Shown one piece after another: positions 1-7,301 of a DNA stretch of 47,046 bases. Numbering within the stretch: the stretch's first letter is position 1; every line of letters begins with the position of its first letter. The DNA lies in NCBI GenBank assembly GCA_039819545.1, contig JBCBRS010000020.1, positions 1-47,046 of the forward strand. Direction: 5' to 3'. Below the pieces are notes generated by a model. It was not told the origin of the DNA. It worked only from the letters and a program-made list of their open reading frames with translations, and ran no database searches. A program made the translations under genes and the position numbers. The DNA is from CALLPQ01 sp039819545 (GTDB lineage: Bacteria; Pseudomonadota; Alphaproteobacteria; Caulobacterales; Parvularculaceae).

Positions 1-286
1 TGTTGATGCATTCTGCGTACCCAAATTAGAAGACCCCGGATCAAGTCCGGGGATACGGTGCAGGTGTCTGAGCTTTATGCCGTATTCCCGGGCAAGCGCA
101 GCGCCGACCCGGGAACTGTTGATGCATTCTTCGGTCCCAAATTAGAAGACCCCGGGTCTTCGCCCGGGGATACGGAGTATTGTCCAAGAACCGTTTTCCC
201 GGGCAAGCGCAGCGCCGACCCGGGAACTGCTGAGGCATTCTGCGGTCCCAAATGAGAAGACCCCGGGTCAAGCCCGGGGTGCACGG
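1..286. repeat. Array of two-hairpin palindromic repeats (2 full units plus 1 partial)
   Basis: Full units lie at about 85-175 and 196-286, and the end of a third at 1-58. Each unit is about 91 bp: hairpin A (arms TTCCCGGG and CCCGGGAA around a 15-nt loop, for example 85-92 and 108-115), a conserved spacer of about 34 nt, then hairpin B (CCCCGG... / ...CCGGGG, for example 150-169) followed by ATACGG. The same family recurs at 33947-34148, 40294-40491 and 46804-46975. The array sits just beyond the lysA stop codon. Open frames across it (peptides with a FPGKRSADPG-like pattern) are the repeat read as protein and are not genes. Confidence 0.9.
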
Positions 287-313
287 AATGTTCTTTAAGA
301 TGAGAAAGGCACT

Positions 314-1579
314 TCAACTAAGCCACGGTGCAATCTGATCGCGGTCAAGCAAAGCCTGATAGTCGGGACGGGCCCGGATAACACTGAATTGGTCGCCATT
401 GACCATGACTTCGGGCACCAGAGGGCGCGAATTATACTCCGAGGACTGAACAGCACCGTAGGCACCCGCAGACATAAACGCCACCAGATCGTCCGCCGCT
501 AAGGGGGGCAGCATGCGTTCGCGGGCAAACCGGTCGCCGGTTTCACAAATTGGGCCCACGACGTCATAGGCAATGGGGCTTTCCCCATCATGCGAAACAA
601 CCGGGCGCAGATCGTGATAGGCGTCATAAAGCGCCGGGCGCAAAAGATCATTCATCGCCGCATCGACAATGAGAAACCGCCTGTCCGTACCCGGCTTATT
701 AAAGATCACCCGGCTGACAAGAATACCGGCGTTTCCCACAATCATCCGGCCCGGTTCAAAAATCAGCTGCACGTCGAGCGGGTCAGCAATGCGCCGGATC
801 ATCGCAGCATAGGCATCGGGATGTGGGGGAATGGTATCACCGTCGGAATAGGGAATACCGAGCCCACCGCCAAGATCGACGCGCTCAATGGGGATCCCCT
901 CTGCACGCAGACTTTTGACGAGATCTGCAACTTTCATGAACGCTTTTTCAAACGGATCTAGCGCCGCAATTTGCGAGCCGATGTGCACATCCACGGCCTT
1001 AACCGCAATCCCCGGTAGGCCGTGCGCCTGCGCAAACAAAGCATGCGCCCGGTCCCAGGGAATGCCGAACTTGTCTTCGGCCTTGCCGGTGGAGATTTTC
1101 TCATGGCCCCCGGCGCTTACATCGGGGTTTACCCGAAAGGCAATGGGCGCAACCACCCCGCGCGCCACCGCCACCTCATTGAGTTGATGGAGTTCAGGCT
1201 CTGATTCCACATTGAACTGATGGATATTTTCATCAAGCGCATAGGCCATCTCCGTCCGGGTCTTGCCCACACCAGAGAAAACGATCTTTCCGCCTGGGAT
1301 ACCCACCGCCCGCGCGCGGCGGAGTTCACCTTCTGAGACAACATCAGCGCCGGCCCCTTCCTGCGCCAGAACCGTCAGCACGGAAAGGTTTGAATTTGCT
1401 TTGACCGAATATGCCGTCAGCATATGAGCATCACCAAAAGCACGGCGAAAAACCTGCACATGGCGGCGGATTGTTGCCTCACTATAACAGTAAAAGGGTG
1501 TACCCACGGCCGCCGCAATATCGGTAAGCGGCAGCCCCTCGGCATGCATGATGCCGTCCCGGTTCTCAAAGTGATGCAT
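314..1579 (-). CDS. lysA: Diaminopimelate decarboxylase
   Basis: PLP enzyme of fold type III that decarboxylates meso-diaminopimelate to L-lysine, the last step of lysine synthesis, in the cytoplasm. The 421 residues match the family length. Visible are the PLP-binding lysine K60 in AYSVKAN, the glycine-rich phosphate loop DLGGGLGIPY (residues 235-244), EPGR (275-278) that contacts PLP phosphate, and the GPICETGD motif with the active-site cysteine C345 that is shared between subunits of the dimer. It is the last gene of argH-lptM-lysA; its ATG lies 6 nt after the lptM stop, so it is probably co-transcribed. An array of palindromic repeats follows its 3' end. Identification is firm. Confidence 0.97.
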   Translation of the reverse strand: MHHFENRDGIMHAEGLPLTDIAAAVGTPFYCYSEATIRRHVQVFRRAFGDAHMLTAYSVKANSNLSVLTVLAQEGAGADVVSEGELRRARAVGIPGGKIVFSGVGKTRTEMAYALDENIHQFNVESEPELHQLNEVAVARGVVAPIAFRVNPDVSAGGHEKISTGKAEDKFGIPWDRAHALFAQAHGLPGIAVKAVDVHIGSQIAALDPFEKAFMKVADLVKSLRAEGIPIERVDLGGGLGIPYSDGDTIPPHPDAYAAMIRRIADPLDVQLIFEPGRMIVGNAGILVSRVIFNKPGTDRRFLIVDAAMNDLLRPALYDAYHDLRPVVSHDGESPIAYDVVGPICETGDRFARERMLPPLAADDLVAFMSAGAYGAVQSSEYNSRPLVPEVMVNGDQFSVIRARPDYQALLDRDQIAPWLS

Positions 1580-1585
1580 GGGGCT

Positions 1586-1702
1586 CTACCGGCTCAGACG
1601 TGTCTGCTCATTGGTATCGTCGGGCGGACGCACGGGAACTTTTTTACCACACGCGGACAGCATCAGTACCAAACTAAAAGTCAGTATCAGGAATTTCGTC
1701 AT
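1586..1702 (-). CDS. lptM: Small LptM/YifL-like lipoprotein
   Basis: A 38-residue ORF starting MTKFLILTFSLVLMLSAC and continuing GKKVPVRPPDD. It has a short basic N-terminus, a hydrophobic stretch and a lipobox LSAC with Cys18, so the mature lipoprotein would be only 21 residues with a Pro-rich start. The ATG overlaps the argH stop by 4 nt (ATGA) and the TAG is 6 nt before lysA. Small lipoproteins of the LptM (YifL) family are commonly encoded next to lysA; in E. coli LptM assists oxidative maturation of the LPS translocon LptD, with the conserved segment directly after the cysteine. Position, size and lipobox fit; the assignment to LptM rather than another small lipoprotein is inference. The gene is short enough to be missed by automatic callers. 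Confidence 0.8.
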   Translation of the reverse strand: MTKFLILTFSLVLMLSACGKKVPVRPPDDTNEQTRLSR

Positions 1703-3144
1703 GACGCAGGATCCTTCGTACTTTCTAACCAGCGGTCCGCCATCTGTCTTACCTGATCGGGCGCCGTCCCGCCATAGGAAGTGCGCGAGGCAACTGACGC
1801 CTCCACCGTGAGGACAGAAAAGACGTCATCGGTGATCCGGGGTTCAACCGTCTGCATATCCGTAAGGCTCAGATCGGCGAGACCGCAGTCTTTCTCCTCA
1901 GCCATGGCCACCAGTGCACCTGTCACATGGTGGGCATCGCGGAAGGCCATATTCAGCGCACGCACCAGCCAGTCGGCCAAATCCGTTGCCGTCGAAAACC
2001 CGCTATCGGCCAGCGCCAGCATGGCGTCTTTGTTCACGCTCCAGGACGAGACCATGCCGGTCATGGCGCCGAGCACCAGGGCAAAATCATCAAACGCCCG
2101 GAACGTCGCCGCCTTGTCGTCTTGCATATCTTTAGCATAGGCGAGCGGCAGCCCCTTCATCACGGTTTGCAGCTGGGTGAAAGCACCGATCATCTGACCA
2201 ATCTTGCCGCGGATCAGTTCCGCCGCATCGGGGTTGCGTTTTTGCGGCATGATGGACGAGCCCGTTGACCAGGCATCGGACAGCCGGAGAAATCGAAACG
2301 GCGCGCTCGACCAGATAACAATTTCCTCGGCCAGACGCGAAAGATGGCCTGCGCTGATCGTGGCGGCGGCAAGCGCCTCCAGTGCGAAATCGCGCGACGA
2401 CACTGCATCAAGCGAGTTGGCACAGGGCCGGTCAAACCCAAGCGCCTTCGCCGTTTGCTCCCGGTCGATGGGGAACGATGTTCCGGCCAATGCCGCAGCG
2501 CCCAGGGGGCTTTCGTTTAACCGCGCGCGCGCATCAGCAAATCGTGCCCGGTCACGGCCCAGCATCTCCACATAGGCAAGGCAATGGTGGCCAAAGGTGA
2601 TGGGCTGCGCCGTCTGCAAATGGGTAAAACCTGGCATGATCGTGTCAGCGTGGTCACGGGCGCAGGCGGCGAGCACACGCATCAGGGCGGTCAGCGCCGC
2701 TTCACTGTCCGCACATGCCGTGCGGACCCAGAGCCGAAAGTCAGTGGCAACCTGATCATTCCGCGACCGCGCCGTATGCAGCCGCGCCGCTGGCTCACCG
2801 ATATGGGTGCGCAACCGCGCCTCAATATTCATGTGGATGTCTTCAAGCGCGGCGGCGAAGGGGAAGGTGCCGCCCTCAATCTCCCGCGCGATAATGTCGA
2901 GCCCGCGATTGATTTCTTTCTCGTCATTGGCCGAGATGATCCGTTGGTGCGCCAGCATGGCCGCATGGGCGCGTGAACCCGCAATATCCTCGCGCCAGAG
3001 CCGTTGGTCCACGTCAATAGACGCATTGATCGCCTCCATCATGGCGGCGGGCCCACCGGCAAACCGCCCGCCCCACATGGCGTTTGACGCGGCGGCTGCC
3101 TTTCCCGATCCCGATAGGGCCTCCTCTTTATGCGGTCCACTCAT
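1699..3144 (-). CDS. argH: Argininosuccinate lyase
   Basis: Splits argininosuccinate into arginine and fumarate, the last step of arginine synthesis. It belongs to the fumarase/aspartase superfamily and works as a homotetramer in the cytoplasm. The signature GSSIMPQKRNPD (residues 295-306) holds the catalytic serine loop. TARSRNDQ (124-131) and the FTHLQ histidine (H175) are also present. Length 481 is slightly above the usual 460-470 because of about 20 extra low-complexity N-terminal residues; the conserved part starts near M23 (MWGGRF), so an alternative start there is possible. It is the first gene of argH-lptM-lysA and diverges from tlpA across 182 bp. Confidence 0.97.
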   Translation of the reverse strand: MSGPHKEEALSGSGKAAAASNAMWGGRFAGGPAAMMEAINASIDVDQRLWREDIAGSRAHAAMLAHQRIISANDEKEINRGLDIIAREIEGGTFPFAAALEDIHMNIEARLRTHIGEPAARLHTARSRNDQVATDFRLWVRTACADSEAALTALMRVLAACARDHADTIMPGFTHLQTAQPITFGHHCLAYVEMLGRDRARFADARARLNESPLGAAALAGTSFPIDREQTAKALGFDRPCANSLDAVSSRDFALEALAAATISAGHLSRLAEEIVIWSSAPFRFLRLSDAWSTGSSIMPQKRNPDAAELIRGKIGQMIGAFTQLQTVMKGLPLAYAKDMQDDKAATFRAFDDFALVLGAMTGMVSSWSVNKDAMLALADSGFSTATDLADWLVRALNMAFRDAHHVTGALVAMAEEKDCGLADLSLTDMQTVEPRITDDVFSVLTVEASVASRTSYGGTAPDQVRQMADRWLESTKDPAS

Positions 3145-3326
3145 TCTCTCGTTCCTTGCAACTGGTCACGCCCGTGCGGGGCGTATCATCATTGACGGGG
3201 GCGACTGGCAATCTGTATTGCCGGTGAAAGGCGTATCCGTCCAGATAGTTTCAATGGATACGTCCTGCCTAAGGGAGCCCGCGTTAAAATGGCTATAAGG
3301 CAAGCACCGCCGGAAAGGGCAAGACA

Positions 3327-3923
3327 ATGAAAACGCCGCGTTTTTGGTTGATGGTATGGGGCGCGATTGGCTCGCTCATCTTGGTGTATGTGCTGATCGC
3401 CTCCAGCTTAAAACCGCCAGCGCGCGGGGCGGACACCAAACCGATGCTGGTGGGTGAGATGGCTGACTTTACGCCTGCGTTCCCGCCCCGGCCCGCGCCG
3501 GAAATCCCGTTCCAGTCCGGTGATGACATGATCACCCTGCAGGATTTTCGCGGCCAGGTGGTGCTGGTCAATTTCTGGGCGACCTGGTGCGCGCCCTGCC
3601 TGAAGGAATTGCCGTCGCTTGACGCGTTGCAGGAAAAACTTGGCGACCAGAATTTCAAGGTGGTGGCGATTGCCGCCGACCCGCGCGGACCAGAGGTAGC
3701 GCGCGGTTTCCTCGACAAGCTCAATATCAGCAATCTTGATCTTTATGCGGACCCGCGCTTGCTCTTTGCTACCGCCATCGGCGGGGCCAATGTGCTGCCC
3801 GTTTCGATCCTCTATGATCCGTCGGGCACTGAAATCGGCCGCCTGACCGGTGAAGCCGTCTGGGACAGCCCCGAAGCCATCCGCTTAATCCGTGCCGTGA
3901 TCGAGGGGCGCGAGATTGGGTAG
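3327..3923 (+). CDS. TlpA-family membrane-anchored thioredoxin-like protein
   Basis: Of 198 residues, an N-terminal membrane segment (about 8-27) would anchor the protein with its thioredoxin fold in the periplasm. The redox motif WCAPC has Cys88 and Cys91, preceded by the usual VNFWATW strand. The family reduces periplasmic disulfides (TlpA/ResA/CcmG type), for instance in cytochrome c or cytochrome oxidase copper-site maturation; which substrate is served here cannot be read from the sequence. It is divergent from argH, an arrangement common in alphaproteobacteria. A purine-rich AAAGGG about 8 nt before the ATG supports the start. It is a single-gene unit. Confidence 0.88.
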   Translation: MKTPRFWLMVWGAIGSLILVYVLIASSLKPPARGADTKPMLVGEMADFTPAFPPRPAPEIPFQSGDDMITLQDFRGQVVLVNFWATWCAPCLKELPSLDALQEKLGDQNFKVVAIAADPRGPEVARGFLDKLNISNLDLYADPRLLFATAIGGANVLPVSILYDPSGTEIGRLTGEAVWDSPEAIRLIRAVIEGREIG

Positions 3924-3969
3924 GGCGAGCTGACTTCCTATACTGTGGGCAAACGAGCTCAAGCCCGGG

Positions 3970-4002
3970 CCCAATGGGTGCCCAATGGGTGCTCAGTGGT
4001 GC
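3970..4002. repeat. Short tandem repeat (11 bp, 2 perfect plus 1 degenerate copy)
   Basis: CCCAATGGGTG occurs at 3970-3980 and 3981-3991, followed by a degenerate copy. It lies in the 199-bp gap between tlpA and the MBOAT gene. No function is evident; it may mark replication slippage. Confidence 0.6.
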
Positions 4003-4122
4003 CATGTCAATAAAATAGTCCCCGCCCTCACCAACGCCCCAATAGTCTGGCCTTCAAGCATCCACTCGGCTAAGCCTTATCGCCTATTGGCAGGGTATCC
4101 TTGCGTTTGAGCCAGTCGCGCC

Positions 4123-5541
4123 ATGGTCTTTTCTGATCGCACGTTTTTATTTTTGTTCCTTCCGATTGCGCTTGGGGTTCTATTCGCATTGCGGCCCCTG
4201 CGTGCACATATCTTTGCGATCATTTTTTTAAGCCTCATCTTTTATTATTATTCATCGGGCGCGCTTGTGCTTTTGCTCCTCGGTGTCGCCGGGCTTGCTT
4301 GGGCGGGCGGGTTACTGGTGAACCGCTCGCAGGCAAAGCCGCTTCTCGCTGCGATTTTGATCGCTATATTTGCGCCACTCATATGGTTCAAATATGCATT
4401 TTTCTTTGGCACCGTCGCCGGCATTCGCGAAGGATCGGCAGCGTATGACACGTTGAGCACGGTCATACTTCCCATTGGGATTTCGTTTTACACCTTCCAG
4501 GCTGTGTCCTATGTCGTCGACGTGTGGCGCGGCGATATCAAACCTGACCCCAACCTGTTTCGATTTGCGGCCTATCTGTGTTTTTTTCCCCAACTGATTG
4601 CTGGGCCTATTGTTCGATACGCAGACGTCGCCGAAAATTTTGCAAACCCGCAAACAGACGTCACCACCTTTGCTAAGGGGATCGTACGGTTTACCCATGG
4701 GCTCGCCAAAAAGGTGCTGATCGCTGACAATGCTGGGCGTATAGCCGATGCGTGTTTTGCATTACCTGGCGAAGATTTGGGATTTGCATCGGCGGCAATT
4801 GGCACGCTAGCTTACACCATCCAGATTTATTTCGACTTTTCCGGCTATTCAGACATGGCAATTGGTCTTGGACTTATGGCCGGTATCAGGTTTCCTGAAA
4901 ATTTCCGATCGCCCTATCAGGCGCGCTCCATTACGGAGTTCTGGCGGCGCTGGCATATTTCCCTGTCAACGTGGTTCCGTGATTATCTGTATATCCCTCT
5001 CGGCGGCAATCGGCGGGGCGTGCAGCGCACCTATATCAACCTGTTCCTTGTTTTTGTGGCAACCGGCCTATGGCACGGAGCGGCATGGGTATTCGTGATC
5101 TGGGGATTATATCATGGTGCATTTTTGATTGGGGAACGGATGATCTGGGGAAAGACAGCAGGCGAGCGCTCCGAGGTCTGGTTGCGCTGGGTTTATCTTC
5201 TGCCCGTTGTCGCTGTCAGCTGGATTATTTTTCGCGCCACCAGCGTGGGGCAAGTTGGTCACTTCCTCAACGCACTTGTTCAGCCCTTTGCGATAGGCGC
5301 GTTTACGCTGGATACGCATGTCGCCGGCGCACTAACGCCCAGCGCAACGCTGATGTTTTTACTAGGGTGTGCCGCCTTCGTGCTGCGAACAAAAAAACCC
5401 ATCGGGGTGCTCATAGAGGATAAAGTGGGGACAGGCGCAATGGGTTATGCGGCGTATGGTTATAGCGCTGCAACGTTCGCCATTGTCAGCGTTGCCGCCC
5501 TATCCGCAGGGTTCAGCCCGTTTTTGTATTTTAGGTTTTAG
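4123..5541 (+). CDS. MBOAT O-acyltransferase (AlgI-like)
   Basis: A polytopic inner-membrane protein of 472 residues in the membrane-bound O-acyltransferase family, closest in pattern to AlgI/PatA/DltB. These proteins move acetyl groups across the membrane for O-acetylation of exopolysaccharide or cell-wall polymers. The family block WRRWHISLSTWFRDYLYIPL is clear, as is LWHGAAW with the putative catalytic His318; multiple membrane helices span the rest. The next gene starts 4 nt after the stop and encodes the extracytoplasmic SGNH partner, forming a two-gene module. Base composition is visibly richer in A+T than in acnA or argH, which hints at a separate origin. No glycosyltransferase or polymerase is nearby, so the acetylated polymer is unknown. 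Confidence 0.93.
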   Translation: MVFSDRTFLFLFLPIALGVLFALRPLRAHIFAIIFLSLIFYYYSSGALVLLLLGVAGLAWAGGLLVNRSQAKPLLAAILIAIFAPLIWFKYAFFFGTVAGIREGSAAYDTLSTVILPIGISFYTFQAVSYVVDVWRGDIKPDPNLFRFAAYLCFFPQLIAGPIVRYADVAENFANPQTDVTTFAKGIVRFTHGLAKKVLIADNAGRIADACFALPGEDLGFASAAIGTLAYTIQIYFDFSGYSDMAIGLGLMAGIRFPENFRSPYQARSITEFWRRWHISLSTWFRDYLYIPLGGNRRGVQRTYINLFLVFVATGLWHGAAWVFVIWGLYHGAFLIGERMIWGKTAGERSEVWLRWVYLLPVVAVSWIIFRATSVGQVGHFLNALVQPFAIGAFTLDTHVAGALTPSATLMFLLGCAAFVLRTKKPIGVLIEDKVGTGAMGYAAYGYSAATFAIVSVAALSAGFSPFLYFRF

Positions 5542-5545
5542 GGTG

Positions 5546-7075
5546 ATGTCGCGCAATCCCGAACAACCCGCCGATCTTACGTCGAGCCCGGTAACCCGGT
5601 TTTTCGTAATCGCATTTTGCATGGCGCTCACCCTGCCAATGCTGGCCCGCATGGCCGTGGAGATTGAGCCTTATGGCCGCAAGCCGTTTACCACGGTTGA
5701 GAAGCCCGTCGCGGCGATGACCAGTGGCGATGCCGAGAGCTACAAAAAGTTGGCTAATGCCCAGTTTGAGCGCTCATGGTTTGTACGCGAGGCCATTTCG
5801 ACCAAGAATAAGGCGCTTTATTTTCTGTTTAGGTATATCGATACCAACCAGATTATTTCTGGTCGTGACGGCTGGTTATTTTACAAAAGCCAGTTTGCTG
5901 ACGGCGCGTGTCTCGATAAGAGGACTGCGCAACGCCTCGCCAACGCTATTGCAACCACGTCGTCTATGGCGCTTTCGATTGGCATCCCGGTGACCATTTC
6001 TATGTCACCGGATAAATCGGTAATATATCCTGAAAAAGTTCATCCGCGTGCGGCTTACCTCAGCGCCTGTAAAGACAAAAGCAGTGAGACCCTACGCGAC
6101 GCCTTGGCGTCGCGCGTACCGGCATTTATTGATCATAAGCAACCAATCGTTGAAAACCGTTCCCGGCACCCATCGGAAGATTTGTATTACCAGACGGGCA
6201 CGCACTGGAACGCACTTGGTAGCTACTACGCTCTGCGCCAACTCAGCGCACAGCTTTTGCGCCAGGATGAAGAGAGCTTCCCGGTTCCCTTGTTAAGCGA
6301 GGCATCCGGCAAGACCCAGCACAACACTGACATGGCTGAAATTTTGGGTCTGGAAAAAACCGAGCCCAAGGTGCGTATAATTGCATCCCAGTTGGAGGCT
6401 ATTGGTAGCGCCCTTAAATTGTTGCCAGGGCGCACAGTGATTGTTCATGACAGCTTTTACGGTTCAACAAAGATCTCGCGTTTTTTTAAGTCTGGACACA
6501 GCGTAGTCGGTGCGGTGCGTCAACAAAATGCGACGCTGCTGAAACATTTGGCTAAAGAAGAAAATGTACGGATTATCGTCAATTTTATTGAACGAAATTT
6601 TATCGAAAAGATGGGATATCTATTTTTAGACGACCCACAACTTCTACGCTATGCGATTGATCAAAACCGCGCCCGCGCATCAAAATTTTGTCGGTATAAC
6701 GACAATATAGATCAGCTGCAAATCCAGAAGATTAGGATCGAAGGCAAAGACCGAAACTTTCGATCCACTTCGACAGATCCATACATGATCGTTAAAGCTA
6801 ACGCCGATGTAAGGCGCCGCTGTATCAAAATATCAATTCGCGTGGATCGTCCCGCGCGGATGACCGTATTTCTGCCGCCGTTGCACGGCACCAAGGTTGA
6901 CCAAGCGTGGGAAGCGGGCCGTGAATTCAATATCGATCTGAAGTCAGGACGCAACAAAATCGATTTGATCCTGCCACCGAACATTCGTGGCTCATTGTTG
7001 CGAATAGACCCCATCAACCATTTAGGGCCCTTTCAAATCGATGCGCTCAGCTTTGGTGAGATGACACCATCCTGA
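5546..7075 (+). CDS. AlgJ/AlgX-like SGNH acetyltransferase
   Basis: 509 residues: an N-terminal signal anchor (about 14-33) and an AlgX/AlgJ-type SGNH domain that would transfer acetyl from the MBOAT partner to a polysaccharide in the periplasm. Landmarks are GRDGWLFYKSQ near the domain start, SPDKSVIYPEKV, THWN with His220, and HDSFYG with the presumed nucleophile Ser303. The residue two before the histidine is Gly218, where P. aeruginosa AlgJ/AlgX have the Asp of DTHW, so the triad may be completed differently. About 120 C-terminal residues look like a beta-rich extension. The frame is open upstream into the MBOAT gene, but the ATG 4 nt after that gene's stop gives the expected signal anchor. 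Confidence 0.85.
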   Translation: MSRNPEQPADLTSSPVTRFFVIAFCMALTLPMLARMAVEIEPYGRKPFTTVEKPVAAMTSGDAESYKKLANAQFERSWFVREAISTKNKALYFLFRYIDTNQIISGRDGWLFYKSQFADGACLDKRTAQRLANAIATTSSMALSIGIPVTISMSPDKSVIYPEKVHPRAAYLSACKDKSSETLRDALASRVPAFIDHKQPIVENRSRHPSEDLYYQTGTHWNALGSYYALRQLSAQLLRQDEESFPVPLLSEASGKTQHNTDMAEILGLEKTEPKVRIIASQLEAIGSALKLLPGRTVIVHDSFYGSTKISRFFKSGHSVVGAVRQQNATLLKHLAKEENVRIIVNFIERNFIEKMGYLFLDDPQLLRYAIDQNRARASKFCRYNDNIDQLQIQKIRIEGKDRNFRSTSTDPYMIVKANADVRRRCIKISIRVDRPARMTVFLPPLHGTKVDQAWEAGREFNIDLKSGRNKIDLILPPNIRGSLLRIDPINHLGPFQIDALSFGEMTPS

Positions 7076-7301
7076 ATGCGCCGCATCAAGCCGTCATTAT
7101 AGCGGTTCTTGGCGAAGTGTGTTCGGTTTGCCGTCAGGAAACGCGTAAAAAATAGACTGAAAATGTCGTCCCTATTCCAGTTGAAATGACGACGCTTTGG
7201 ACGGATCAGGTCCAGTTTCGACCCAGTTTTGGCATCGAAGACATCATGCTCTATGTCTTCGATGCCCAGCGCCTGGAAGCGTTGCAGACAGTTTATAAGC
7301 G

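Noticed and set aside
58..255. Open frames across the palindromic repeats (also 75-317, 40076-40573, 46432-46953 and 46837-47025)
   Set aside because: They translate the repeat unit itself, change frame between copies and have no ribosome site.
1..286. Repeat arrays considered as CRISPR
   Set aside because: The units are palindromic and about 91 bp long, with conserved rather than variable spacers, and no cas genes are present.
5447..5545. Longer start for the SGNH acetyltransferase inside the MBOAT gene
   Set aside because: It overlaps coding sequence by 95 nt and hides the signal anchor that begins the frame at 5546.
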